Positions 25,891-35,485 of a stretch of 64,000 nucleotides of DNA are shown here, in pieces. The translations under genes were made by a program, and so were the position numbers. The notes under the pieces were generated by a model. The model had not been told where the DNA came from and did not search any database. It saw only the letters and a list, made by a program, of their open reading frames with translations. Source of the DNA: a bacterium (GTDB lineage Bacteria; Zhuqueibacterota; Zhuqueibacteria; Residuimicrobiales; Residuimicrobiaceae); assembly GCA_029565685.1 (NCBI GenBank), contig JAKQNR010000032.1, positions 124,001-188,000 on the forward strand, in the 5' to 3' direction. Each line of letters starts with the position of its first letter. The first letter of the stretch is position 1.

Positions 25891-27149
25891 TCGACCTGGT
25901 TGAAAAGCGAAATACCAGCCTGCGCTATGCGCCTGAGGCGGTGGATCTGTTCGATAAGCTGCTCAGCCGCATTGGACCGGAATCAGACCCTGCCACCCGG
26001 CAACGGCGTATGGCTGAATTGGTCATGCGGCTGGCGCCGGAGGAAAAGCGGTTTCTGCAAAAGCTGATAGACGGCTTTCTCATTCATATGCGTGAAATGG
26101 ATGCCTCGGATATCGAGATCGGCGGCAGCAACTGTCAGCAATCCATCTGGTTGCGCATTCAGGGACATAAAATGGCCAGGCCGGAGATGGGGCGGTGGTC
26201 CAGCGATCAGTCCGATATTCTGGTGCTCTCCCTGCTCTCTCAGCATCAGATCGAACGGCTGGTCGAGCACCGGGTGATGGATTTCTCCTATGAAAAAGTG
26301 TTAGAGGGCCGGAGCGTGCGCTGGCGAGCCTCCGCTTACTATGATATGGCGCATTTGGCTTTGAACATGCGCGCCATCTCCGCCACGATTTATCCCTATA
26401 ACAAGTTGGGAATTCCTGCGCCGATCTCGAGAAGCTTATCGTTGGCGCATGAAAAGCAGGGTTTGATTTTATTGACCGGCATCACCGGATCCGGGAAAAG
26501 CACCACCCTGGACAGCATCATCGACGCCAACAACCAGACCGTGGACGGGCATATCGTCATTATCGGCGATCCCATCGAATACATTCACACTTCGAAAAAG
26601 TGCATCATCCGCCACCGTGAAGTCGGCCGCGATGTGTTGTCCTTCAAAGACGGTGCGGTTCAGGCGCTGCGCCAGGATCCGGATATCATCGTGGTCGGTG
26701 AAATGTGCGATCCGGACACCATCAAGACCTGTCTCGAAATCGTCGACACCGGCCACAAGGTATTTTCTACGCTGCACACCGGTTCCGCGGTGGAGACCAT
26801 CGACCGCATCGTCGCCGAATGTCAGGTCGAGGAGCAGGACCGCATCCGCAATCGTCTAGCGGACGTGCTGCGGATCATTATATCGCAAAAACTGATCCCT
26901 GGAACAGACGGCAAATTGGTTTTGGCCAAGGAGATCCTGCTGGTCACTTCCGCGGTGAAAGCGGCGATCCGCAACAAGAATACGCATGAAATTTATCAGA
27001 TGATCAGCGAAGGCGGCAAGCTGGGGATGATCACTCTGGAGCAGGATCTTCAACGCTTGTTGTCGGCCCGCGTCATCACCGAAGGGGATGCGTTCGACTA
27101 TGCCAATAATAAACGGCGCATGCAGGAACTGATCTATCAAAGGATGTAA
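25887..27149 (+). CDS. pilT: PilT-like pilus retraction ATPase with divergent motifs
   Basis: 420 residues, longer than typical PilT (about 345-370) through an N-terminal extension of about 50 residues. Walker A GITGSGKSTTL (about 196-206) and His box GHKVFSTLHTGSA are intact, and the DRIV segment typical of PilT follows. The Asp box reads IIGDPIEYIH, with Gly where PilT has Glu. The Walker B motif reads GEMCDPDT instead of GEMRDLET. The start is TTG 25887, overlapping the previous stop (TTGA); a rare start could keep expression low. Retraction is the likely role, but the changed residues leave room for a PilU-like accessory role. Confidence 0.85.
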   Translation: MIDLVEKRNTSLRYAPEAVDLFDKLLSRIGPESDPATRQRRMAELVMRLAPEEKRFLQKLIDGFLIHMREMDASDIEIGGSNCQQSIWLRIQGHKMARPEMGRWSSDQSDILVLSLLSQHQIERLVEHRVMDFSYEKVLEGRSVRWRASAYYDMAHLALNMRAISATIYPYNKLGIPAPISRSLSLAHEKQGLILLTGITGSGKSTTLDSIIDANNQTVDGHIVIIGDPIEYIHTSKKCIIRHREVGRDVLSFKDGAVQALRQDPDIIVVGEMCDPDTIKTCLEIVDTGHKVFSTLHTGSAVETIDRIVAECQVEEQDRIRNRLADVLRIIISQKLIPGTDGKLVLAKEILLVTSAVKAAIRNKNTHEIYQMISEGGKLGMITLEQDLQRLLSARVITEGDAFDYANNKRRMQELIYQRM

Positions 27150-27154
27150 AGCGT

Positions 27155-28717
27155 ATGAAATACGCGTTGGGTGTTTTTATCGACGGCGTCACCTTGCGGA
27201 CCGCTCTGGTGAGCAAGCGCTCGGGCCATCCGGTCATCGAAGCTTTGGAGACGTTCACCCTGTTCGAACCCCTCGAGCGGCGGGAGGTGATCGAACAGAA
27301 TAAAAAAGGGTTGAACACCGAAGATAAACAGGCCAAAAGGCAGAATCCATTCGGATTGGAAACGCTGTTCAAGCGCACGGAGGATAACAACGCTGTCACC
27401 GATTCCAGCAACAATATCGATGTTATCCTTAAAATGATCAATCAACTTTGCCCGCGGCAGACTACTATCGCCTTTAACCTGTCGGATTTCTTTACCTTTT
27501 ACAAGCTGTTGCCCGCGCAGGGCACTCAGGCTGTAGGACGCATCAAACGGATGATCTGGCAGTCCTTCCATGCCGATCCCCATGTGGAAGCGAAGAATGA
27601 ACATGTAGGATTCTTGCAGCTGCCGGACAAGTCGATCTTTGCTCTCTATCACGATGATCCGCTGGTGTTTTCCTCTCTGCTGCTGGAGAGCTTTCGGTTG
27701 ATACGCAATCATCCGCCGGTTATCGGATTGATCGATTCTCTGGAGTTCAGTCTCAGCCATGAGATCATCCATCAGCACCAATTCGGCGATCAGGATCAGA
27801 CTGCGGTCGTGTTGATCTCCAGCACGATCACCAAAATTTATTTCATGCGCGGCCAGTTCATTCACAGTGTGCTGCCGACGATCTATGAAGGCGCCGAGTC
27901 GGAAAATATCTGCGAGACCGCTTTCGCCAAGATCCTGTTTGAATTTGACTCGGGTAAATTGTCGACGTTGAACCATATCATTTTGGCCGGCGATGTGGAT
28001 CGCGTGCAGGGGGAAAAATTCTTTCGCGAAAAGTGGCCGAGCGCCCAGGTGACGCGCTTGGAGATCGTCCGCGCTCAGCTGGCGGAGAAACTGGACGTCA
28101 TGCATGGCCGCACCTGCTCCTATGCAGTGCCCCTGGCGCTGGCGCTAAAAAGCCTGGACGACAAACCCAAACCGCCCTATGGCCACAATTTCATTCCCCG
28201 TCGAATATTGGATAAGCAGAGCGTCTATCGCCTGGCCTGGCACAGCATTTTGTTGCTGGTGGTGCTGTTCTGTTCGGTTATGTTCTTAACCGTTCAATCA
28301 GTTCGATCCATACAGCAAGTCCGCGACCTTCATGCGGAGGACCGGATGCTGCAGCGGCAGATGGAGGATCTGGCCAAAATCGCGGTGGAGGTGGACAGCC
28401 TGCGCGGTAAAATTCAGGTGATGGAAAAGGGAACCGCTTTGATCGATTCTCTGAACAAAGTCAGCACCCGCTGGTCGCCGCTGATCGAATCTTTTTCTCA
28501 GGCTTATGCGAGCATCGGTCCGTTCTCCTTCGTCACTCTGACCGCCGCAGACGACCATCGCATTACCGTGGAGGCCGAGTTGGCTCAAGAGAAACAGGTC
28601 GCCCTGCTGGAACGCATGATCCCGCGAAGCACACTGACCAGCGTCGTCAAAGGCCAGGACCAACAGAATCGCTGGATTAAGGCGCAGTTCACCTGCGAGG
28701 TGAAGGGAAGCAATTGA
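27155..28717 (+). CDS. PilM-PilN fusion protein
   Basis: 520 residues joining two alignment-complex subunits usually encoded separately. Residues 1-345 resemble the actin-like cytoplasmic PilM, with a KYALGVFIDGVTLRTAL start and the segment LSTLNHIILAGDVDRV. One membrane helix (about 365-387) follows, then a coiled coil (about 390-430) and a small alpha/beta ferredoxin-like domain as in PilN. In canonical T4P systems PilM binds the short cytoplasmic N-terminus of PilN, so a fusion would make that contact permanent. ATG 27155 is 5 bp from the previous stop. Assignment rests on domain order and context; primary similarity is weak. Confidence 0.75.
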   Translation: MKYALGVFIDGVTLRTALVSKRSGHPVIEALETFTLFEPLERREVIEQNKKGLNTEDKQAKRQNPFGLETLFKRTEDNNAVTDSSNNIDVILKMINQLCPRQTTIAFNLSDFFTFYKLLPAQGTQAVGRIKRMIWQSFHADPHVEAKNEHVGFLQLPDKSIFALYHDDPLVFSSLLLESFRLIRNHPPVIGLIDSLEFSLSHEIIHQHQFGDQDQTAVVLISSTITKIYFMRGQFIHSVLPTIYEGAESENICETAFAKILFEFDSGKLSTLNHIILAGDVDRVQGEKFFREKWPSAQVTRLEIVRAQLAEKLDVMHGRTCSYAVPLALALKSLDDKPKPPYGHNFIPRRILDKQSVYRLAWHSILLLVVLFCSVMFLTVQSVRSIQQVRDLHAEDRMLQRQMEDLAKIAVEVDSLRGKIQVMEKGTALIDSLNKVSTRWSPLIESFSQAYASIGPFSFVTLTAADDHRITVEAELAQEKQVALLERMIPRSTLTSVVKGQDQQNRWIKAQFTCEVKGSN

Positions 28718-28718
28718 T

Positions 28719-29690
28719 ATGTCCTATCCGGTAAGAAATACTTTGATCATCGCCGCTGTCTGGGCGTTTTTCCTCGGCCTGGGCTACTACTATGTCTTTG
28801 GCGTACAAAGAGCGGCGGAAAGAAAGCTGGCTGCAGAAGTGGAAATAAAAAAAGAACGTGTGAACGATCTGCAAGCCCTGCAGTCCGACAAGACCCGGCT
28901 GGAGCAGGAATACGCGCGGCTGGAGGAGCTTCACAGCGGTAAAAAAGGGGTGCTGGCTTCTCACGAGACGCCCGGTGAGACCTACGACTATATTCATCGG
29001 GAGCTGATCCGCATCGGTTCGTCTTTGGAGGTGAATTTAACTCTGGAAAAAACCGATGACTTTGCCTCCCTGCAACGCCGTCAATATGAAGTGTTCGGCA
29101 AGGGCCGGTTCCATGAGCTTTACCATCTCATTTGGTTTTTTGAAAACGGACCGTTGTTTTACAACATACAGTCTCTAAAAGTTCAACGGCAGGACCAGGC
29201 CTCGCAGAATCAGCGCGCTTTGAAAGGGGAGGTGCAGTTTTCCTTACGGGTCTGCGGCTATAATCGGCCCGGCGGGCCGGAGATCAATGGAATCAGCCGG
29301 GAGGATGGAGGGCTGCAACCTGTGGCAGAGCTGGTAACCAACCGGATTATCCGCATGACGGCGGAGCCGGCCAAGTCCGAACCGATGCGTCGGGAAGAAT
29401 ACAAGACTGCTGAGAACGCTGGTCGGGAACGCCTGCCCAGCAGGGCGCCGACAGCCCCTGTCAACACTGCGGGCTTGCCGGACATCGCCTCAGGCTCCAG
29501 CGTGTTGGCGGTCACAGCCAACAGCGCCCTGATCAAAGACAGCCGCGGCAGAATCGTGCGTGTGCGCGCCGGCGACCGGGTTCATCTGGGTCAAGTCCTT
29601 GAAATCAACGCAAAAACAGGGCAGGTTGTTTTTGAACTGGCCGACTCCGGCCGGCCGACTTTAATCACGCTGTCAACCCAAAAAAATTGA
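28719..29690 (+). CDS. PilO-PilP-like fusion protein
   Basis: 323 residues. There is a short cytoplasmic tail, one membrane helix (about 8-28), a coiled coil (about 30-75) and a PilO-like domain (about 80-180). A low-complexity linker (about 185-255) leads to a small beta domain (258-318) of the PilP/GspC homology-region type: VLAVTANSALIKDSRGRIVRVRAGDRV. In standard systems PilP is a separate lipoprotein linking PilNO to the secretin; here it would be covalently attached. The gene starts 1 bp after the PilM-PilN stop and precedes the secretin by 9 bp, matching the MNOPQ order. Confidence 0.75.
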   Translation: MSYPVRNTLIIAAVWAFFLGLGYYYVFGVQRAAERKLAAEVEIKKERVNDLQALQSDKTRLEQEYARLEELHSGKKGVLASHETPGETYDYIHRELIRIGSSLEVNLTLEKTDDFASLQRRQYEVFGKGRFHELYHLIWFFENGPLFYNIQSLKVQRQDQASQNQRALKGEVQFSLRVCGYNRPGGPEINGISREDGGLQPVAELVTNRIIRMTAEPAKSEPMRREEYKTAENAGRERLPSRAPTAPVNTAGLPDIASGSSVLAVTANSALIKDSRGRIVRVRAGDRVHLGQVLEINAKTGQVVFELADSGRPTLITLSTQKN

Positions 29691-29699
29691 GAAACGACC

Positions 29700-31526
29700 A
29701 TGGCAAGAAATCAATGGTGTCTTTTCTTTATGCTGCTGATCGGGGCCGTTGCCCACGGTCAGCGAGAGCTGCCGCAGGAATATGTTCCGGCTGAGGAGCT
29801 TATCAGTCTGAACAGCAATCTGGATTTCAGCCAGGCGCTGGATCTGCTCAGCGAATACGCTATCCGTCTGGAGGGTAAGCCTCTGTATGATCCCACCCGA
29901 CAGACCGGGACCATCGGCATCGACATCACCACCCTGCCGTGGGAAAAAGCGTTGCAGGCGATTCTGAGCCGGCGCGGCCTTTGGTACGCCGAGCGGGAGC
30001 ATTTTATTCAGATCATGGTGCCTGAGGATCATAAAAATGGTTCAGACAACGGCGTCAGCGAAGGCATTCAGTTCAGCCTTGGCAACCGGGAGATCAAGAT
30101 CGAGACCATTTTCTTCGAAGGCAATCGCAAGGATCTGGCGGAAATGGGTGTTGATTGGACAACTCTGTACAAGGGCAAAGTGACGGTGAACGGGGAAATG
30201 CTGGGCGCCAGCAGCTTGATGGAATCGTTTCTTTCCGCGGGCATCATAATCCCCAAATCATTGGTCGAAATGGATGTGCGCGCTCTGTTCAGCACCTTGA
30301 GCTCACGCAATGTCGGCAAAATATTGGCGCGACCGCAGGTGATGGTGTCCGAAGGCAATGAGGGCAAAATTCAGGTGGGCGAAGATTTCTCTATTAAAAC
30401 CCGGGATTTTGCCGGCAACATTATTGATCGTTTTTTCAGCACCGGCACTATTTTGCAGGTCACGCCGTTTTTGATTATGGATCCGGACAAGGGTCCAGTC
30501 ATCTTTTTAAAAGCTCATGTCGAGCGCAGCCAGGCCTATCCCGATGTCGTCAGCACGATCATCAAAAAGTCGGAAGCGAACTCGTATGTGCAGTTGTATG
30601 ACGGCGAGGAGACCGTTATCGCCGGGTTGTACTCCACCGAGCAAACCACTCTGCGCAAAGGCATACCGGTGCTGATGAATTTACCCAAGTGGTTTTTCGG
30701 CCTACGCTACCTGTTCAGCTATGATCACAAGGAGGAACAGGAAAAAGAGCTGATCATCATCATTAAGGCGTCGCTGTTGCCCGAAGTGTTTGTCCGCAAG
30801 GACCGCCCGCAAGGCACGCGGGGACATGATACGCAGGAAAAAGTGTACCGCTATTTGCGGGAACATTTTCATGATCCGGTCCCTGAGGCCTCGCCCGCAG
30901 CCATGGAACGGACTGTGCACCGTACTGGATTGCCGCATGACGAGATAAATGCGGAGGGCGTTACAGCCGCTGAGCCGATAACCGCCTCTCAGCGTCAACA
31001 AGACATGGGTCCAGCGTCCCGTCAAACGGAATCCGCTGCCGACCATTCAGCCGCCGCTGCGCGGGGGGCTGTGGTGGAAAAGATGTCACCGTCCTCACCG
31101 GAGCAGGGGATCACCGTGAATAAGTTGGTACAACCCGCTTTGGCCGTGAACCGCCGACAGGCGGAGAACGAAACCTCGGCAAGCCAGCCGGTCTATCGAT
31201 CCGCGCTTTATCCGGATTTCAAGGCTGAGCTCAAGGCCGGCGTGGAAACGGCTGGAGCAGCGATCAAAGACGTCTATCGAGGCGTCGTCAAACAGGTGCA
31301 GGACCACACGGTGCTGATCCAGTGGCAGAACGGTTTCGATCCGACGGTGATCGAGTCCAGCCAGTTGACCGTGTTTCGTCGACCGGCCGGCGAAAAAGCG
31401 TATCAGCCGGTGGGCAAAGTCAGAATCCTGCGCAGCCACGATACGCGTTCCGTGGGGATCAAGTTGAAGGAAGCGGGGACGGGGTCTGCCATCGTCCCGG
31501 GCGATCAAGTTGTGGTCAAACTTTAA
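29700..31526 (+). CDS. pilQ: Outer-membrane secretin (PilQ/GspD family) with an extra C-terminal domain
   Basis: The outer-membrane channel of the pilus. The 608 residues have a signal peptide ending near Ala-His-Gly (about 20), a short N-domain of the STN/N0 type (about 35-105) and the secretin core (about 130-365). The core contains the hallmark VIAGLYSTEQTTLRKGIPVL and the ELIIIIKASLL end. There are fewer N-domains than in PilQ of Pseudomonas. A disordered Ala/Ser/Glu-rich linker (about 380-510) leads to a beta domain (515-608) resembling the FlgT-C-like end of the CsgG-type protein encoded at 50607. Such an extension is unusual for a secretin. Confidence 0.9.
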   Translation: MARNQWCLFFMLLIGAVAHGQRELPQEYVPAEELISLNSNLDFSQALDLLSEYAIRLEGKPLYDPTRQTGTIGIDITTLPWEKALQAILSRRGLWYAEREHFIQIMVPEDHKNGSDNGVSEGIQFSLGNREIKIETIFFEGNRKDLAEMGVDWTTLYKGKVTVNGEMLGASSLMESFLSAGIIIPKSLVEMDVRALFSTLSSRNVGKILARPQVMVSEGNEGKIQVGEDFSIKTRDFAGNIIDRFFSTGTILQVTPFLIMDPDKGPVIFLKAHVERSQAYPDVVSTIIKKSEANSYVQLYDGEETVIAGLYSTEQTTLRKGIPVLMNLPKWFFGLRYLFSYDHKEEQEKELIIIIKASLLPEVFVRKDRPQGTRGHDTQEKVYRYLREHFHDPVPEASPAAMERTVHRTGLPHDEINAEGVTAAEPITASQRQQDMGPASRQTESAADHSAAAARGAVVEKMSPSSPEQGITVNKLVQPALAVNRRQAENETSASQPVYRSALYPDFKAELKAGVETAGAAIKDVYRGVVKQVQDHTVLIQWQNGFDPTVIESSQLTVFRRPAGEKAYQPVGKVRILRSHDTRSVGIKLKEAGTGSAIVPGDQVVVKL

Positions 31527-31547
31527 CATTCTTTTTTCGAGCGAACT

Positions 31548-34500
31548 ATGAAAAAGATAATTCTGCTCTCGTCGGCCGTGCTTTGTTTTATTCATTGCGG
31601 CAGTGAAAACGATCAGCTGACCAGCAGCTGCACTCTGGAAGATCTGGCTGCAGTGGAGCCCTTTGTGCTGGCCGATGGTTTGTCGCAGATCGCCGTTACC
31701 GCCATGGTGGTGGACAGCTCCGGGCTGCCCGCTGCTAATGAAAAAGTATTCTTCAGCACGACTCGTGGCTCCATCAGCAGATACAGCTTGACCGGGGACG
31801 ACGGTCGAGCGACCGCTTATCTTACCAGTGTCGCCAGCGAAACCGATTTGACCGCTACAGTCACAGCCTCTGTGCTGGACAGCTCTGCGTTGAAAAAACA
31901 GGCCTCCTTTTGCGGCAGCCTGACATTGGTTGCGCCGGATTTCCCCACGCCCAAGCGTCTGGCCAAGGCGGGCAGCACGCCGACCGCGGATTTGCAAGTG
32001 CGTTTTATCGGTGTTTCTTTTTCCGCCCAGCTGGAGAGGACCCTGCTGCCGGCGGACGGCAAAAGCACAACCAAGCTGGATATTTCAATCAGAGAGACCA
32101 ACAGCGGCAAGGCGGTCAAGAATGCCGCGGTCAGCCTCAGCTGTAAAAAGCTGATAGTGCCGGCGCGGCTGACCACCAGTGAATCCGGAGTGGCACAGAC
32201 GGCCATCCAGGCGCTGTCCCAGCCCGCGGTGGATACATTGAAATTAGAGTACGGCCGGTTCAGCAGCCGCCATCTTGTACTTTCCTTTGTCAGTACGGTT
32301 CTCTCTCTTTCCCCCAAAAGCGCCAAACTGACCGCAGACGGTGTGAGCAGGCTGACCTATACTGCCAGGCTGGTGACGCATGAAAACAATCCGGTGGTCG
32401 GCGCCACCATTCGCTTTACCAGCGGCCGCGGCGTGATTACCGAAACCGCCGCGACCAATGAACGCGGCGAAGCGACCGCCGAATTGACCAGCGCAGCACA
32501 GATCAACTCCGGCGTACCGGTTATCGCAACGTTTAACGGCATCAGCGACACCGGCCGGGTGGATTTTGTCGCCAATCTGGCCGCGGGGCTGGAGGTACAG
32601 ATGCATTCCAAAATGTACCGCGACGGCAAGGCCACGCTGCCATGTTCCATCCTGGTCTACGATGAACAGCAAAAACCGGTTCCTAATGTGCAAGTCCGTT
32701 TTCACGCCTCTGTCGGCGCCATCGACAGCCTGGCGACCACCGACGATGCCGGCCGGGCCACTGTCACCTATCGCACGGACGCCGGCGAGACTGATGAGGT
32801 GGCAACCATCACCGCTGTGACAGGCGGTCGCAGCAAGTCGTGCTCGGTGCAACTGCTGGCGGTTCTTTTTCAAGTCACTGCGACGCCGGATTCAATCATG
32901 GCGGACGGAAAATCTTTCGCAAAAATTTCCGTACAGCTCAAGGGCAAGACCGGCTACGAGGCGATCCCTTCGGCCGCCATCAGCCTTGCCGCGGGTTTGG
33001 GAACGATAGTCAACACGATCAGCACAGATGCAGCTGGATTCGCTCAGGCTCAGCTGACCAGTTCCACCAGTGCCGGAACATGCCAGCTGCGGGCGACCTA
33101 TGGCGCTCTGACCCGCACGGTGCCGGTCTATTTTCTCGGCTCGATTGCGCACCGGTTGACCCTGTCCAGTCCCTCGGGCAATGCTTTTCCACGCGATGGT
33201 CGCACTCAACAGAGCATACAGGTTCGTTTGCTGGACAACCGAAATAATCCGGTCGTCTCGACCTTGGTCAGACTCAGCGCTGCCTATGGCATGATTGATT
33301 CTTTGGCAGTAACCGATCAGGACGGCGTTGCTTTCGTGAACTATGTTCCCGATGCAGGGATCAACGATGCACAGGAGACCATTCGAGCCTGGACCAACGG
33401 CACAGCTGCAGAATACAAGCCCAACTTGTTGGGCGTATCGCTTGCCTTGGCTGCGAGCACAGATTCCACAGCTGCAGACGGTAAATCGACTGTGGCGGTT
33501 ACCGCTTTTCTCAAATATACAACTTCCAACGCGGTGATCCCAGGCGCCAAAATTTCCTTTAGCGCTACGCTGGGAAGCATACCGCCCAGCGCCGTCACGG
33601 ATTTGTTGGGACAGGCGCAAACGAGTTTTACCGCCGGCTCAGCGGCTGGTAAAGCCACTATCAGGGCTTATTATGGAGGCTTAACTCAATCCCTTAATGT
33701 AAATCTTTCAAGCGATACGCCCATGACCATCGTCCTGTCCGCTTCACCCAATTTTATTTGGGTTAAAGAGACCGGCAATCTTGATCAGAGCGTGATCACG
33801 GCGACGGTGTTGTCAACCAGCGGCAATCCGATCGGCAATGAACTCTCGGTGCGCTTTATCATTCGCAATGGACCCGATGGCGGGGAGAGGCTGGCCCCGG
33901 CTGCCCCAGGGAGAGGATGGGAATCCAATGCCATTCGTACAGTTTCCGGTGCGGCTAAAGCCACTTTACAATCCGGAACTGTATCGGGCACGGTTGAAAT
34001 CCAGGCTTGTCTGGTGGATAGGCCAGAGATCACTTCGCGTACCACAGACGTGGTCATTCGTTCCGGGCCGCCGTACATCTGGATCGACCCGGCTAATAAA
34101 AATAATGTAGTGCCTCATATCACCCTGGCGTCCGATGTTCTGAACCTGCGGGGATGGGATCATGTCAGCAGGTTCAATCTCAGCGTGTACGTAGGCGATA
34201 AATATAATAATCCGGTGGAAGAGGGCACGGCGGTGTATCTGACCACTACGGGCGGCATTGTTACCACAGATATTCGCACCAATGCCTCGGGTGAAGGCGG
34301 AGCGGTGTTGACAACGGCCAATCCGCGGCCCTATCTAAAGCCTATGGATTTCACCGCTCTGTCGCCGCACACGATTCCCAATCCGAACGCCCCGAGCCTC
34401 CAATTGCCGATCACAGTGCCGGATTTTGAGTATTCACAGGTTCTCAATTCACTAGGCGATAGAAGAGAAAACGATGGTATGGCTTATGTCCTGGCCACCA

Positions 34501-34898
34501 CGCACGGCAAAGATCAGAACGGCAATGATGCGATTGTCTATTGCACCCATATGCTGATTTTCAGTGGTCCGATCCTGCAGTTGCGGGCAACCGCAACGGC
34601 AGCCCAGATTGCGCCTGGTCAATCGGCCGCCATAATAATTGAAGTGTACGACATCAACGGCAATCCGCCGGCCTCCGGATCTTCGCTGACCGTGTCGGCC
34701 AACGCCGGCCAACTGGCTGAGACGAGTTTGATGCCTTCGGCAGAACATTACGGCTATGGCTCAACCAGGTATGCGACGTCGTTGCTCAATAACTTGGATC
34801 CGGCAAAAGACAAAGCCACTTCGGCAGTCGTGACGGTGCGGCTGGCAAGTCCGAACGGCGCCGCCAGCACCTCGGTTCAGATCCAGTTGACGCTGTAG
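31548..34898 (+). CDS. Big-1/invasin-like Ig-repeat surface protein within the pilus operon
   Basis: 1116 residues built mainly of tandem bacterial Ig-like (Big-1) domains. At least seven can be counted at about 90-100-residue intervals, each with an ADGxSxxxxT start, a P-V-x-G-A-x-V/I-x-F/L core and a TDxxGxAxxxxTS end. The N-terminus is a signal peptide with Cys17 (FIHC-Gly-Ser), a poor lipobox that may still be lipidated. The C-terminal 350 residues are less regular. The gene lies 21 bp after the secretin and 94 bp before the pilin-like trio, with the same strand and codon style. Roles as a pilus-associated adhesin or surface anchor are inference. Confidence 0.85.
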   Translation: MKKIILLSSAVLCFIHCGSENDQLTSSCTLEDLAAVEPFVLADGLSQIAVTAMVVDSSGLPAANEKVFFSTTRGSISRYSLTGDDGRATAYLTSVASETDLTATVTASVLDSSALKKQASFCGSLTLVAPDFPTPKRLAKAGSTPTADLQVRFIGVSFSAQLERTLLPADGKSTTKLDISIRETNSGKAVKNAAVSLSCKKLIVPARLTTSESGVAQTAIQALSQPAVDTLKLEYGRFSSRHLVLSFVSTVLSLSPKSAKLTADGVSRLTYTARLVTHENNPVVGATIRFTSGRGVITETAATNERGEATAELTSAAQINSGVPVIATFNGISDTGRVDFVANLAAGLEVQMHSKMYRDGKATLPCSILVYDEQQKPVPNVQVRFHASVGAIDSLATTDDAGRATVTYRTDAGETDEVATITAVTGGRSKSCSVQLLAVLFQVTATPDSIMADGKSFAKISVQLKGKTGYEAIPSAAISLAAGLGTIVNTISTDAAGFAQAQLTSSTSAGTCQLRATYGALTRTVPVYFLGSIAHRLTLSSPSGNAFPRDGRTQQSIQVRLLDNRNNPVVSTLVRLSAAYGMIDSLAVTDQDGVAFVNYVPDAGINDAQETIRAWTNGTAAEYKPNLLGVSLALAASTDSTAADGKSTVAVTAFLKYTTSNAVIPGAKISFSATLGSIPPSAVTDLLGQAQTSFTAGSAAGKATIRAYYGGLTQSLNVNLSSDTPMTIVLSASPNFIWVKETGNLDQSVITATVLSTSGNPIGNELSVRFIIRNGPDGGERLAPAAPGRGWESNAIRTVSGAAKATLQSGTVSGTVEIQACLVDRPEITSRTTDVVIRSGPPYIWIDPANKNNVVPHITLASDVLNLRGWDHVSRFNLSVYVGDKYNNPVEEGTAVYLTTTGGIVTTDIRTNASGEGGAVLTTANPRPYLKPMDFTALSPHTIPNPNAPSLQLPITVPDFEYSQVLNSLGDRRENDGMAYVLATTHGKDQNGNDAIVYCTHMLIFSGPILQLRATATAAQIAPGQSAAIIIEVYDINGNPPASGSSLTVSANAGQLAETSLMPSAEHYGYGSTRYATSLLNNLDPAKDKATSAVVTVRLASPNGAASTSVQIQLTL

Positions 34899-34992
34899 GC
34901 CGAATCAGGCAGGGAGCTGCGGCAGGCTGCGAGATCAGCTCTACCGGGAAGCCTACGGTGAAAGTTTAAGTAGACGAAAGCGGGGTAGGGCG

Positions 34993-35478
34993 ATGAACAA
35001 TACTCAAATGATGCTACTGATTGGGGCGGCGCTGTTGTTTTCCATGCTGACCCTGAGCAGCAACCGGGGCATTGTGTACAGCACCCAGGTGACCTATGAA
35101 TCCGAGCACGTGTTGACCGCCACGCAGCTGGGCGACGCCATGGTCTCAGAGATCATCTCCAAAGCGTTTGATGCCGCCACTGCAGACACCGCGATCACCA
35201 ACATCAATCTGTTGACCTCCTCAGCATCGTTCGGCCATAATGCGTTTGAAGTATATCCCAACTACAACGATGTGGACGATTATCATCGCTTTACTAAAAA
35301 AGTCGATACGCCGCGGTTGGGCGTGTTCGACCTCTATACCGAGATCGCTTATGTCAATGAGTTAAACCCCAATCAGGTGATCTACACTAAAAGCTGGATG
35401 AAGCGCATCAAAGTACGGATCAGCCATAAAGCCATGCCACAACCTATTATCATCTATTACTTTGTGAGTTATTATTGA
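34993..35478 (+). CDS. Pilin-like (minor pseudopilin) protein 1
   Basis: 161 residues. The polar start Met-Asn-Asn-Thr-Gln leads directly into a hydrophobic helix (about 6-25) and then an amphipathic continuation, as in pilins, but there is no prepilin Gly-Phe cleavage motif. The globular part is mixed alpha/beta with a basic C-terminal strand ending in aromatic residues. Purine-rich GGGTAGGG precedes the ATG. It is 7 bp upstream of the next pilin-like gene. The family is not recognised; topology, size and context point to a minor pilin. Confidence 0.6.
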   Translation: MNNTQMMLLIGAALLFSMLTLSSNRGIVYSTQVTYESEHVLTATQLGDAMVSEIISKAFDAATADTAITNINLLTSSASFGHNAFEVYPNYNDVDDYHRFTKKVDTPRLGVFDLYTEIAYVNELNPNQVIYTKSWMKRIKVRISHKAMPQPIIIYYFVSYY

Positions 35479-35485
35479 GGGGTCT

